Of a DNA stretch of 64,000 nt, positions 33,938 through 42,906 are shown one piece after another (position 1 is the stretch's first letter; the number at the start of each line of letters is the position of its first letter). Made by a program: the position numbers and the translations under genes. The notes beneath the pieces were generated by a model that saw only the letters and a program-made list of their open reading frames with translations, was not told the origin of the DNA and made no database searches. This stretch comes from Betaproteobacteria bacterium (GTDB lineage Bacteria > Pseudomonadota > Gammaproteobacteria > Burkholderiales > Casimicrobiaceae): NCBI GenBank assembly GCA_013298695.1, contig JAAFIS010000004.1, positions 186,001 to 250,000 of the forward strand, read 5' to 3'.

Positions 33938-36574
33938 TCAACGCGTTAGAAAAGCAAGGTTTTTTCTTATTGCGTCATACGCCCAAGCGTTCCGCTCGAC
34001 GGACGCCACATTCCGCAACGTTTCCACCCGCGCATCTGCATCAAGATGTTTTTCCGCGAGCGCTTTAATTTGTTTGGCAAGTGAGAGATCGCGGCTTTGC
34101 TCGAGTGGCGCGGCGATGATGTAGCGCCGACCATAGTTCGAATTGCGATTAAAAAGCTGTTCTAAATTCTCATTGGTGAATTGCGCGGCGAGTTTGTCGT
34201 GACCGCTGTTCCGCGCAACACGTCCTACCATTCGTTGCGCTATTGAACGAGGTATCGCATCGGAAAGCGAAAGTCTTAACGCGTGAGTCGCGGCAACCGG
34301 TGAGGCAGCGCTCGCGATCGCTTCCATCAGCGGCCATTGCAGCGCGACATGTTGCGGGTTTGCCAACATCGCGGCCATGCGATCAATGTCCGCGACACTC
34401 GCGTTCGCGCCCAGCGCTCGTAGCGCGCCTGTGCGAACGTTGCCGTCATAGTTGCTATCGCCGCGCTCGATGGAGGCAAACGCCGATCGTGATTGCGCGA
34501 TCACCGCCGCGTCACCAAAACGCCCAAGCGCCGCGATAAGATCGCCGCGAAGTGCTTTCGTTGTATCGTTTTCATTGGGTTTACTGTCCCAGCCGAGCGT
34601 TGCAAACTTCAGGTTAAGTGTGCGCCTCGCATGGGCTCGTAACGCGCTGTGCGCGTCGCCATTTTTCAAGAGCGTGGCAAGTCGCGCGTACACATTGATC
34701 GCTTCGGCCCAGAGATCGGGCGCGTCGTCTGCGCTCAGGGCTTGAATCATTGCAAACGTTTGCTGCGGCCTCGCAAGCCCCGCCTCGGAAAGCGCCCAGC
34801 TGTCACTCAACAAACGCAAGCGATCCGCTGCGCTCAGTGAAGCCGCGTTGGCGACGAGCGACTTCATCATCGCCGCGTCATAGTGAACGCGGTAATAACC
34901 TTCGCCGCCCACATCGACCAGCACCGGCTCGCCACATTTCCCTGCCGGTAATACCTTTGGTTGCAACGATACAAACACGGTTTGCGCGGCCGCGTCTTTG
35001 GCAAGCGGCTGCGAAACGAGCAACGCAAGGTTCCAAGTGAGCTGCGGCACATAACCCGCGCGCAATACGAAACGCGATTGTTGCAAGATGAGCTCTTGTT
35101 TTCCCGCGCGACAGGTCACTCGCGCATCAAGTAACGGAAACCCTGGTTGTTGCGTCCAGCGATTCGCAAACGCCCGCACATCGCGTCCACTTGCTTTCGT
35201 TCTCCCAGTGATTGATGACCAGAGATCAGCGCTCGTTGCATTGCTATACGAATGTTTTTTCATGTAATCGCGCAGACCATCACGCCATTCGGATTCACCT
35301 GCATAGCGCTCGATCATTGCGAGCACAGCGTGACCTTTTTGATAGGTCAAACTATCAAATAACTCACTCGAATTTTGATCACGCGTCACTGTGCGTTCAA
35401 TGGCCGACGCGCTCGATAGTGCGTCCGCGTCCATCGCGCGTGCCTTTGCCTCGGCCTTCTTCGACGTTAAATTCCAATCAGGATTGAGCGCCGCTGTCGC
35501 CTTATGCGCCATCCACTCGGCAAACGATTCGTTGAGCCAGAGGCCATCCCACCAAGCCATCGTGACTAAGTTGCCGAACCATTGATGCGCAATCTCATGC
35601 GCAATCACGTTAAACGACCAAAAGCGCTGCGTATAGCTCGCAGTCGCGGGATCAACGATCAAACCGTCTTCTGAATACGTAATAAGTCCCCAGTTCTCCA
35701 TCGCTCCGCGCTTACCCGGCACCGCGATTTGATCAAGCTTGGGTAGCGGATAGCTGCTGCCGAAATAGTCTTTGAAGTACGCGAGCACTTTTTTCGTCGC
35801 GTCCATCGCGTAGACGACGTTTTTGTGCTTCGTAGCGACGGTGTAGATGTTGAGTTCGATATCTTCAAATCGATCTGTTGTCTTCTCGAATTCGCCTACC
35901 GCGATGGCGAGCAAGTACGACGCCATGGATGGTGTTGAGACGAAATCAGTGCGTCGCTTTCCGTTCGCAACGTTCGTTTTCGCAACGGGCATATTCGAAA
36001 GCGCGGTGTATTTTTCGTCGGTGGTGATGGCAATATCCCACACCGTGCGAAACGCCGGCTCATCAAAATTGGGCAGCATTTCGCGCGCACCAATCGGCTC
36101 CATCTGAGTTGCGAGCATGCGCTTATCTGCGCCGCTTGCATCTTTGTAGCGCGCGAAGTAAAGCCCGTAACCGTTTGCAGTGATCTTGCCGCTGAAAGCG
36201 ATGTCGATGCGATGCGTACCAACACTAATCTCGCGTGGCGCGGTGAGAGTGATCATCTGCGCGTCTTTGTCGATGGCGACCGTGAGCGCTGTGTCGCCCC
36301 ACATCGCTTTTGTGATGTCTAAATCCGCCGAGTGCAGGCGAATTTGACGGGTCGCTTTGCGCACATCGATCGCATGGGTCACCGTGCCGCTGAATCGATC
36401 TGCGTACGGATCTAGCTCAAAGTGCGCCGAGCTTTTCGTAGGAACGACAAACTTGGAGAGTGCGCCGGGCGTAGCATCAAACTTGAAGGGCGCTGCGCCT
36501 GGGCGATAGGTGTCGGCGAGCGCCGAATTGACTGAAACAAGAAACGCGAGTAGCGCGAACAGAATTTTCTTCAT
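33938..36574 (-). CDS. M1-family zinc aminopeptidase
   Basis: About 878 residues with a signal peptide (FALLAFLVSVNSALA), so exported. The substrate-anchoring motif is GAMENWGLITY. The zinc site HEIAHQWFGNLVTMAWWDG is followed by LNESFAEW 18 residues on, about residue 325 onwards, all intact. The C-terminal ERAP1-like helical domain includes GEGYYRVHYDAAMMK. These enzymes remove N-terminal residues from peptides and oligopeptides. It is followed by a LysR gene upstream on the same strand. The ATG at 36574 gives the better leader; a TTG four codons earlier is possible. Confidence 0.93.
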   Translation of the reverse strand: MKKILFALLAFLVSVNSALADTYRPGAAPFKFDATPGALSKFVVPTKSSAHFELDPYADRFSGTVTHAIDVRKATRQIRLHSADLDITKAMWGDTALTVAIDKDAQMITLTAPREISVGTHRIDIAFSGKITANGYGLYFARYKDASGADKRMLATQMEPIGAREMLPNFDEPAFRTVWDIAITTDEKYTALSNMPVAKTNVANGKRRTDFVSTPSMASYLLAIAVGEFEKTTDRFEDIELNIYTVATKHKNVVYAMDATKKVLAYFKDYFGSSYPLPKLDQIAVPGKRGAMENWGLITYSEDGLIVDPATASYTQRFWSFNVIAHEIAHQWFGNLVTMAWWDGLWLNESFAEWMAHKATAALNPDWNLTSKKAEAKARAMDADALSSASAIERTVTRDQNSSELFDSLTYQKGHAVLAMIERYAGESEWRDGLRDYMKKHSYSNATSADLWSSITGRTKASGRDVRAFANRWTQQPGFPLLDARVTCRAGKQELILQQSRFVLRAGYVPQLTWNLALLVSQPLAKDAAAQTVFVSLQPKVLPAGKCGEPVLVDVGGEGYYRVHYDAAMMKSLVANAASLSAADRLRLLSDSWALSEAGLARPQQTFAMIQALSADDAPDLWAEAINVYARLATLLKNGDAHSALRAHARRTLNLKFATLGWDSKPNENDTTKALRGDLIAALGRFGDAAVIAQSRSAFASIERGDSNYDGNVRTGALRALGANASVADIDRMAAMLANPQHVALQWPLMEAIASAASPVAATHALRLSLSDAIPRSIAQRMVGRVARNSGHDKLAAQFTNENLEQLFNRNSNYGRRYIIAAPLEQSRDLSLAKQIKALAEKHLDADARVETLRNVASVERNAWAYDAIRKNLAFLTR

Positions 36575-36637
36575 GCGGGTAGGCAAGCAATGATTAGGCA
36601 GTGCTTTGTGGGCACAGCCTAATGCTACGACGTTTGC

Positions 36638-37576
36638 CTACGCCGAAATCAACACTGCAATTTGCTCGCGCAGCCAGCGTGCGGCATTTGAGTCGTGCGT
36701 TCGTTCATGCCAGAGTTGATAGAAGCGCAGCGGTGGAAAATTAAGCGGCGCACGAAGGATCGTGATCGGCAGCAGTTTTGTAAACGGTTCGGCAAAGCGT
36801 CGACCGGTGGTGAACACGAGATCGGTGTTGGCAAGCACATACGGCACCACATGAAAATACGGTATCGATGCACGAATATTGCGCCGATGCCCAAGCTTGT
36901 GAAGATGCTCATCAATGGCACCACGCACGCCGCCCGCGTATGGCACGGGTGCTAGATGTTGCGCATTCAAATAATCTTCGGCGCTGATCGCGCCAAGTTT
37001 GGCCAAAGGATGGCGATTTGACACCACGCAGACCACTTCATCATCGAAGAGCGGCACTGTGCGCAAATATTGCGGCGGGTTTGGCCAATTGCCGATCACC
37101 ACATCAATTTCGCCGTTTTCCAACAGCAATTCAAAATCAATATCGAGTGAGAGTGAGCGAATGTTGAGTCGCGCATTCGGCGCTTCGCGGCGCATCTGCG
37201 CGGTCAAATTTGAGAGAAAAAACGCATCAAAATAATCTGGTGCGCCAACGCCGAAGGTGCGCGCGGTCGTCTTCGGTTTGAAATCATCGACCAAGTCAAG
37301 AATCTTGTCGATACCGTCAACGGTTTGCCGCAAGGGCTCCAGAAGCGTAAGTGCGCGCTCCGTCGGTGTCATCCCATTTCTTGTGCGCACCAGCAGCTCG
37401 TCGCCCGTGAGTTCGCGCAAGCGCTTGAGCGCGCTGCTTACTGCCGGCTGCGTGATCCCGAGTTTATCTGCCACTCGCGACACGCTCCGCTCTTGCAATA
37501 CCAGGTGCAACACACGAATGAGTTGCGTGTCGATGCGATCAACGCGCGGGCTGGGAGGTGGATGAGGCGTGGTCAT
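36638..37576 (-). CDS. LysR-family transcriptional regulator, divergent from xdhA
   Basis: 312 residues. The N-terminal winged helix (about 13-75) reads LIRVLHLVLQERSVSRVADK, then LGITQPAVSSALKRLRELTG. The effector domain follows, with LLENGEIDVVIGNWPNPPQY and NRHPLAKLG, in the NodD/SyrM-like subgroup. LysR regulators normally control the divergent gene, here the xanthine dehydrogenase operon, in response to a pathway metabolite. The 69-bp gap holds both promoters and a 5-bp inverted repeat (37621-37635) next to the xdhA start. The effector is unknown. Confidence 0.9.
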   Translation of the reverse strand: MTTPHPPPSPRVDRIDTQLIRVLHLVLQERSVSRVADKLGITQPAVSSALKRLRELTGDELLVRTRNGMTPTERALTLLEPLRQTVDGIDKILDLVDDFKPKTTARTFGVGAPDYFDAFFLSNLTAQMRREAPNARLNIRSLSLDIDFELLLENGEIDVVIGNWPNPPQYLRTVPLFDDEVVCVVSNRHPLAKLGAISAEDYLNAQHLAPVPYAGGVRGAIDEHLHKLGHRRNIRASIPYFHVVPYVLANTDLVFTTGRRFAEPFTKLLPITILRAPLNFPPLRFYQLWHERTHDSNAARWLREQIAVLISA

Positions 37577-37620
37577 AAAGCGGAGCTATGCTCAGAATAA
37601 GTGCGGTACAAAGTAAGTTT

Positions 37621-37635
37621 TACACCGCTCGTGTA
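37621..37635. promoter_or_regulatory. Possible LysR-type operator near the xdhA start
   Basis: tacaccgctcgtgta is an interrupted palindrome (tacac / gtgta) ten bases before the xdhA ATG, in the divergent gap with the LysR gene. LysR sites are often T-N11-A interrupted dyads, and this spacing (T-N13-A) is close but not exact. Tentative. Confidence 0.3.
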
Positions 37636-37645
37636 GAGTGATGCA

Positions 37646-39253
37646 ATGAATGCAGTGTCAACATCAATCAAGTTTTTGCTGAATGGCGCACCGCACGAAG
37701 TCGCTGATCTTGATCCGCACACGAGCGTACTCAGTTATTTGCGCGAACATCTGTTCTTAACCGGCACCAAAGAAGGCTGCGCAGAGGGTGATTGCGGTGC
37801 GTGTACGGTGGCAATCGCAGAGCTAGACGGCGTGGATCGGCTGCGAGTGATGCCGATCAACGCGTGCATCCGTTTGCTGCCAACGATTGATGGAAAAGCG
37901 CTGTTCACCGTAGAAGCGCTCTCCATGTTTGGCGAGAGCGGCGAGCTGCATCCGGTGCAACAAGCGATGGTTGATTGCCACGCCTCGCAATGTGGGTTTT
38001 GTACGCCGGGATTCGTGATGTCGCTTTTCGCGCTGTTCAAAAACGACGTAGCGCCGTCACGCGAACGCATCTGCGAAGCAATCTCGGGGAATTTGTGTCG
38101 ATGCACCGGTTACCGGCCGATTATCGAGGCGGCACAGCAAGCAACACATTCCCGAATCGCCCAATCGATGCGGGCGAACGAATCAGAAAATCAGATTGTT
38201 GACAAAAACAATTTAGCGGCTTCACACCCATTTAAATTGGGCCTAGAAATCCGAAGCTCATCTAGTACTTGGCTACATTGCGCAGCCGCCGACTCCAACG
38301 CTCCCGCTGCCCGCGACGCGGAAAAACATATTGCTAAATCACTCGCAGCGCTACAGCGGAACTCTGCGCTTGATTACCGCGCGAACGACGCACGCTTCAT
38401 CGCGCCGCGAACCCTTGATGAATTCTCCACGCTCGTTGAAACGCTTCCGAGCGCATGGATTTTGAGCGGCGGCACTGATGTCGGTTTGTGGATCAACAAA
38501 GCCCTGCAAACAAATTCGACAATCCTCTACACGGGCGAAATCGCCGCGTTGCGCAAAATTGATATTCATCAAGGCGCGCTCACGATTGGCGCAGCAGCAT
38601 CGCTGGAAGATGCATTCCGCGCGATGAATCAGCACTATCCCGAACTCGCGCATGTGTGGACGCGTTTCGCGAGCTGGCCGATTCGAGCGAGCGGCACGTT
38701 GGGCGGTAATGTCGCCAACGGTTCGCCGATTGGCGACTCCATGCCCGCCCTCATCACGCTCGGCGCGGAAGTGGTGTTGCGTAAAGGCGCGAAGCAGCGA
38801 ACAATTCCACTTGAATCGCTCTACATCGATTACAAAAAGCAATCACGTGAACCCGGCGAATGGGTGGAAGCGATTCGCGTTCCCGCACGCGCGGAAGGGA
38901 TGCAAATCGCGAGCTATAAAAATTCGAAACGCAACGAACAAGATATTTCAGCCGTGTGCGCCGCGATTGCGATGACGATTGAAGACGGTGTTGTTACGAA
39001 AGCGCGCATCGCATACGGCGGCGTTGCGGGAATTCCGAAACGTGCAGCAAACACCGAAGCTGCGGTGATTGGAAAACCGTGGAACGAAACAACGGTTCGC
39101 GCCGCAATGCAAGCGATGACGAATGACTTCACGCCGATGAACGACATGCGCGCGTCGGCGGAGTATCGGATGCAAGTTGCGCAGAATCACTTGCTGCGGT
39201 TTTGGCATGAATCGCAGGACGAAGCGGCATCGCTTGAAGCGCGGGTGTTCTGA
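37646..39253 (+). CDS. xdhA: Xanthine dehydrogenase small subunit (2Fe-2S and FAD domains)
   Basis: 535 residues, longer than the usual 460-500. The plant-type [2Fe-2S] domain has EGCAEGDCGACTVAI. The second cluster has CHASQCGFCTPGFVMSLFAL and ISGNLCRCTGYRPI. The FAD domain from about residue 245 shows WILSGGTDVGLWINK and ASGTLGGNVANGSPIGDSMP. It oxidises hypoxanthine and xanthine with XdhB, transferring electrons to NAD+. Between the two domains lies an extended linker (about residues 170-205), encoded by repeat copy H, which stays in frame. The operon continues with xdhB and xdhC. Confidence 0.95.
   Translation: MNAVSTSIKFLLNGAPHEVADLDPHTSVLSYLREHLFLTGTKEGCAEGDCGACTVAIAELDGVDRLRVMPINACIRLLPTIDGKALFTVEALSMFGESGELHPVQQAMVDCHASQCGFCTPGFVMSLFALFKNDVAPSRERICEAISGNLCRCTGYRPIIEAAQQATHSRIAQSMRANESENQIVDKNNLAASHPFKLGLEIRSSSSTWLHCAAADSNAPAARDAEKHIAKSLAALQRNSALDYRANDARFIAPRTLDEFSTLVETLPSAWILSGGTDVGLWINKALQTNSTILYTGEIAALRKIDIHQGALTIGAAASLEDAFRAMNQHYPELAHVWTRFASWPIRASGTLGGNVANGSPIGDSMPALITLGAEVVLRKGAKQRTIPLESLYIDYKKQSREPGEWVEAIRVPARAEGMQIASYKNSKRNEQDISAVCAAIAMTIEDGVVTKARIAYGGVAGIPKRAANTEAAVIGKPWNETTVRAAMQAMTNDFTPMNDMRASAEYRMQVAQNHLLRFWHESQDEAASLEARVF
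38158..38243. repeat. Paired-palindrome element, copy H, inside xdhA
   Basis: Left palindrome 38158-38176 (cgcccaatcgatgcgggcg), interior 38177-38224 (48 bp, centre TTGA), right palindrome 38225-38243 (cacccatttaaattgggcc). It encodes RIAQSMRANESENQIVDKN and NLAASHPFKLGLE of the XdhA interdomain linker, without stop codons in that frame. Confidence 0.75.
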
Positions 39254-39266
39254 TGATCAAACAATC

Positions 39267-39331
39267 TGTAGGAGCGACCTGCCGCGACCACAGCGACCGC
39301 AAGTATCCTGTCGCGGCAAGCCGCTCCCACG
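39267..39331. repeat. Inverted repeat of the GTAGGAGCG / GCCGCGA type between xdhA and xdhB
   Basis: The left arm tgtaggagcgacctgccgcg (from 39267) pairs with the right arm cgcggcaagccgctcccac (ending 39330), separated by about 20 bases. This is a REP-like sequence common in Pseudomonadota. It fills most of the 88-bp gap between the two subunit genes. Confidence 0.7.
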
Positions 39332-39341
39332 GGAGCTGCCG

Positions 39342-41714
39342 ATGAACTCTCCGATCAAAAACACGCGAAAGATGCAAGAGAGCCCCATCCCCACCCCAAC
39401 CCTCCCCTTGAAGGGGAGGGGGTTCGCAGTCGGTGACGCGGTCGCGCACGACAGCGCGCATTTGCACGTGAGCGGCCGCGCGACCTACGCCGACGACGTG
39501 CGCGAGCCGCGCGGCACCTTGCACGCAGCGATTGCATACAGCCCGATTGCGCGCGGCGTGTTGCGCGCGGTCGATCTGGTCGACGTGCTGGCGATGAAGG
39601 ACGTGGTCGGCGCATTCACCGCGAAAGATATTCCCGGAAAAAATTGTTACGGCGCGATCACGCATGACGAGCCGTTTCTCGCCGAAGATCGCGTTGAATT
39701 TGTCGGGCAGCCGATTGCCATCATCGTCGCCAAAACACGCGACGCTGCAAGACGTGCTGCACGGAAAGCGAAATTCGATATCGCGGACGAAACTCCGATC
39801 CTTACGATCAACGATGCCATCGCCGCAAACTCGTTGCTGAAACCACCGACGATCATTGAACGCGGCGTACCGAAAGAAGCGATCGCAAGGGCTACTCACA
39901 GCGTTCGCGGTGAATGCGAAATCGGTGCCCAAGAACACTTCTATCTCGAAGGCCAAATCGCGCTCGCGATTCCACATGAAGACGGCCAGATGCAAGTCAT
40001 CGTCTCGACCCAACATCCCACTGAGATGCAGCAAGTGACAGCAACGATTCTCGGCATCGGTTGGAATGATGTCGTCTCTGAAGTGCGGCGCTTAGGTGGT
40101 GGTTTTGGCGGCAAAGAAGTGCAACCCGCACAGTTCGCAGCGCTCGCCGCACTCGCAGCGCATCACACTCAGTGCCCCGTGAAACTGCGCTTGGATCGCG
40201 ATGATGATTTCCTCATCACCGGAAAGCGCCATGATTTCGCGTTTCACTACGATGCCGCAAGTGATGCTAACGGTCGACTCACCGCATTCGATTTAACGCT
40301 CTCGTCGCGTTGCGGTTTTTCAACGGACTACTCGCATCAGGTGAATGATCGAGCGCTGTGTCACATCGATAACGGCTATCACCACACGAATCTGAAAGTC
40401 ACCAACTATCGCTGCAGAACGAACACGCAATCCGCCACCGCGTTTCGCGGATTCGGCGCGCCGCAAGGCATGTTCGCGATTGAACATTGCATCGAATCGA
40501 TTGCTCGCAATGTCGGTCGCGATCCGCTTGATGTGCGGAAGGCAAATTTCTACGGTGAAAAAACGGGGCTAACAACGCATTACGGACAAGCCGTCGAGGG
40601 GTTTTGGTTGCCGCAAATGGTTGAGCGTTTGGAGCAAACGAGTGACTATCGCGCGCGCCGCGCCGCGATTACCACTCACAACGCGAGGAACCCAATCATT
40701 CGCAAAGGCATTTCTCTCACGCCCGTAATGTTTGGCGTATCGTTCAACGCATCATTTTTGAATCGCGGCAGTGCTCTGCTTTCGCTCTATCTTGATGGCA
40801 CCTTTGTGCTCAATCACGCAGGCACTGAGATGGGTCAAGGCTTGTTCATTAAGATGCAGCAGATCGTTGCCGAGGCGTTCGGCGTTGATGCACGCAAAGT
40901 GCGCTCAACGACAACGAATACATCAAAACTGCCGAACACCCCACCGACCGCCGCATCGTCAGGCGCCGATTTGAACGGTATGGCGGTGCTCGATGCCTGC
41001 AACATTTTGAAAGCACGACTCGCGCCGTGGCTGAGTAAAGTGTTGCAATGTGAAGCGAACGATATCGAGTTTTGCGACGGCGTCGTTACTTCGAAACACG
41101 GCGTGATTTTCCTCACGATGCAAGAGCTCGCAACGCGCGCGACCTTCGCAAAAATCCCACTCACTGCACAAGGTTTCTATTACACACCGGGCATTCAGTG
41201 GAACGGCGAAACCTTTTCCGGCAAGCCCGCGTATTACTTTGCGTATGGCGCGGCGGTGTCGGAGGTTGCAGTTGACACGCTCACCGGAGAACACAAAGTC
41301 ACGCGGGTGGATATCTTGCACGATGTAGGCAAATCGTTGAACCCCGCGATTGATCGTGGTCAGATTGAAGGCGGTTTTGTTCAAGGTATGGGCTATCTCA
41401 CCAGCGAAGAATTGGTGTGGGATGGCAAAGGGCGGCTGCGCACGCACGCGCCTTCGACTTACAAAATTCCCACAGCGGCAGATGTGCCCGAAGTGTTCAA
41501 TGTTGAATTGTGGGATCAAGATAACCACGTGGAGAGCATTCATCGCAGCAAAGCGGTCGGTGAACCGCCGCTGATGCTCGCGTTTTCGGTGTGGTTCGCG
41601 ATTGCAGATGCGATTTCGTCGTACACCGACTCGCGAGCGATGCCGAAGCTCGTTGCGCCCGCGACGCCGGAGGCGATTTTGCGGGCGATGCATGCCGCAA
41701 GAGCCGCGCGATGA
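39342..41714 (+). CDS. xdhB: Xanthine dehydrogenase large subunit (molybdopterin domain)
   Basis: About 790 residues carrying the molybdenum cofactor. Typical stretches are RRLGGGFGGKEVQ, TAFRGFGAPQGMFAIEHCIE, HAGTEMGQGLFIKMQQIVA, PPTAASSGADLNGMAV and SKAVGEPPLMLAFSVW. The last carries the catalytic glutamate of the family (GEPP). The ATG at 39342 lies after the preceding repeat. Residues 14-27 (SPIPTPTLPLKGRG) are encoded by a CCCCTTGAAGGGG repeat arm, so the N-terminus has been extended or altered by the repeat before homology resumes at FAVGDAVAHDSAHLHVSGRA. A start further upstream would read through another repeat and is not chosen. Confidence 0.94.
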   Translation: MNSPIKNTRKMQESPIPTPTLPLKGRGFAVGDAVAHDSAHLHVSGRATYADDVREPRGTLHAAIAYSPIARGVLRAVDLVDVLAMKDVVGAFTAKDIPGKNCYGAITHDEPFLAEDRVEFVGQPIAIIVAKTRDAARRAARKAKFDIADETPILTINDAIAANSLLKPPTIIERGVPKEAIARATHSVRGECEIGAQEHFYLEGQIALAIPHEDGQMQVIVSTQHPTEMQQVTATILGIGWNDVVSEVRRLGGGFGGKEVQPAQFAALAALAAHHTQCPVKLRLDRDDDFLITGKRHDFAFHYDAASDANGRLTAFDLTLSSRCGFSTDYSHQVNDRALCHIDNGYHHTNLKVTNYRCRTNTQSATAFRGFGAPQGMFAIEHCIESIARNVGRDPLDVRKANFYGEKTGLTTHYGQAVEGFWLPQMVERLEQTSDYRARRAAITTHNARNPIIRKGISLTPVMFGVSFNASFLNRGSALLSLYLDGTFVLNHAGTEMGQGLFIKMQQIVAEAFGVDARKVRSTTTNTSKLPNTPPTAASSGADLNGMAVLDACNILKARLAPWLSKVLQCEANDIEFCDGVVTSKHGVIFLTMQELATRATFAKIPLTAQGFYYTPGIQWNGETFSGKPAYYFAYGAAVSEVAVDTLTGEHKVTRVDILHDVGKSLNPAIDRGQIEGGFVQGMGYLTSEELVWDGKGRLRTHAPSTYKIPTAADVPEVFNVELWDQDNHVESIHRSKAVGEPPLMLAFSVWFAIADAISSYTDSRAMPKLVAPATPEAILRAMHAARAAR
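39383..39421. repeat. CCCCTTGAAGGGG repeat arm within xdhB
   Basis: ccccatccccaccccaaccc followed by tccccttgaaggggagggg corresponds to the right arm of the inverted element at 12601-12640. It encodes the Pro/Thr/Lys/Gly stretch of the XdhB N-terminus. Only one arm is present here. Confidence 0.75.
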
Positions 41715-41742
41715 ATTTATCGCCAATCACCGCTTCCTATGC

Positions 41743-41888
41743 TGTCATCCCCGCGAAGGCGGGGACCCAGACCGGGCGGATTGCGTCTTATGTGAGATTT
41801 GCTTTGAAGAAGACCTTTGAGCACCGTCACAATGTTGGCGATTGCCGACAAAGTCTCGGTCTGGGTCCCCACCTTCGTGGGGATGACG
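41743..41888. repeat. Inverted pair of tgtcatccccgcg-type repeats between xdhB and xdhC
   Basis: The left arm 41743-41773 (tgtcatccccgcgaaggcgg and following) and right arm 41858-41888 are reverse complements with few mismatches, about 84 bp apart. They fill the 190-bp gap before xdhC. The family is the same kind as at 45497-45600 and 17375-17396 (dRS3/REP-like). Confidence 0.75.
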
Positions 41889-41904
41889 GGTTGGAGAGTT
41901 TCGT

Positions 41905-42807
41905 GTGAGAAACACTTTCGCTCGTTTGCAACAACTCGCAGAACACGAACCCTGCGCCTGGATCATCATCGCCGACGCAAAAGGCTCAACGCCGCGCGAA
42001 ACCGGCGCATCAATGATCGTCACTGCCACGAAAACTTTCGACACCATTGGCGGTGGGCATCTTGAGTTCAAAGCGATTGAGTTCGCGCGCGAGCAGTTAC
42101 AGCGAAACGCAGGCGCCGCGACAACACGTCACTTTCCGCTTGGCCCCGCGCTCGGTCAATGCTGCGGTGGCGCAGTGACGTTGCTATTTGTCCCGATGAA
42201 CGTGATGCATCGAGAATCAATCGCAAAGCTCATGGGCGAAGCAGCCAGCGGCAAACCACTCTCATTCACAACAACGCTCGACACTGGCGAATGCATTACC
42301 GTCGCACTACCTTACGAAGCGTGGAACATTTGCATCTTCGGCGCAGGCCATGTCGGCAAAGCGATAGTGGATGTGCTCTCGACTTTGCCCTGCGACATCA
42401 CTTGGATCGACGAACGCGAAGCGGAATTTCCGGAACACGTCGCAGCGAATGTAGAAATCATTCATTCCGATTCACCTGCTCGCGAAGTCACGGCGATTCC
42501 CGCCGCCGCGCAAGTGCTCGTGCTCACTCATTCGCATGCGCTGGATTTGGACATTTGTTTTGCTTTGCTTAAGCGCGATGATCTTGCGTATTGCGGTCTG
42601 ATCGGTTCCGAAACAAAAGCGGCAACGTTTCGCAAACGATTTGAGAATCGCGGCATTTCAGCGGCGGAAATCTCTCGTATCATGTGCCCGATTGGCGATG
42701 TACAACTTAAAAGCAAAGTGCCGGGCGTGATTGCGGTGGGCGTTGCGCGTGATTTGATTTTGAGACATCAGCAATACGCTTTATCGCCCAGTATTATTGG
42801 GCGATAA
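41905..42807 (+). CDS. xdhC: Xanthine dehydrogenase accessory protein XdhC
   Basis: 300 residues. XdhC binds molybdenum cofactor, promotes its sulfuration and inserts it into XdhB. The N-terminal part shows WIIIADAKGSTPRETGASMI, TIGGGHLEFKAIEFA and LGPALGQCCGGAVTLLF with the conserved cysteine pair. The C-terminal Rossmann part is ICIFGAGHVGKAIVDVLS. It starts with GTG at 41905, preceded by GGAG, and no better ATG exists. The last codons and the stop (SPSIIGR) are read from the left palindrome of repeat copy E. It is the third gene of the xdh operon, upstream of a nucleoside-type importer. Confidence 0.93.
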   Translation: MRNTFARLQQLAEHEPCAWIIIADAKGSTPRETGASMIVTATKTFDTIGGGHLEFKAIEFAREQLQRNAGAATTRHFPLGPALGQCCGGAVTLLFVPMNVMHRESIAKLMGEAASGKPLSFTTTLDTGECITVALPYEAWNICIFGAGHVGKAIVDVLSTLPCDITWIDEREAEFPEHVAANVEIIHSDSPAREVTAIPAAAQVLVLTHSHALDLDICFALLKRDDLAYCGLIGSETKAATFRKRFENRGISAAEISRIMCPIGDVQLKSKVPGVIAVGVARDLILRHQQYALSPSIIGR

Positions 42808-42870
42808 GGTCGTTTTTATTGTTTATTAAAAATACCGTAGATATTGCTTGTCGCCCGCAAGAATGGGGCG
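42785..42870. repeat. Paired-palindrome element, copy E, overlapping the xdhC 3' end
   Basis: Left palindrome 42785-42803 (cgcccagtattattgggcg, extended to 11 bp arms by flanking ttat / ataa), interior 42804-42851 (48 bp, centre TTAA), right palindrome 42852-42870 (cgcccgcaagaatggggcg). The left hairpin is followed by ggtcgttttta, so it may act as a terminator after xdhC. Confidence 0.75.
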
Positions 42871-42906
42871 ATGAGCGATTAAGTTGATAACGAATCAAAC
42901 TAGGGA

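Noticed and set aside
39129-40034. Minus-strand open frame opposite the xdhA end and xdhB start
   Set aside because: Antisense to conserved molybdoenzyme coding sequence; product is of low complexity (Arg/Cys/His).
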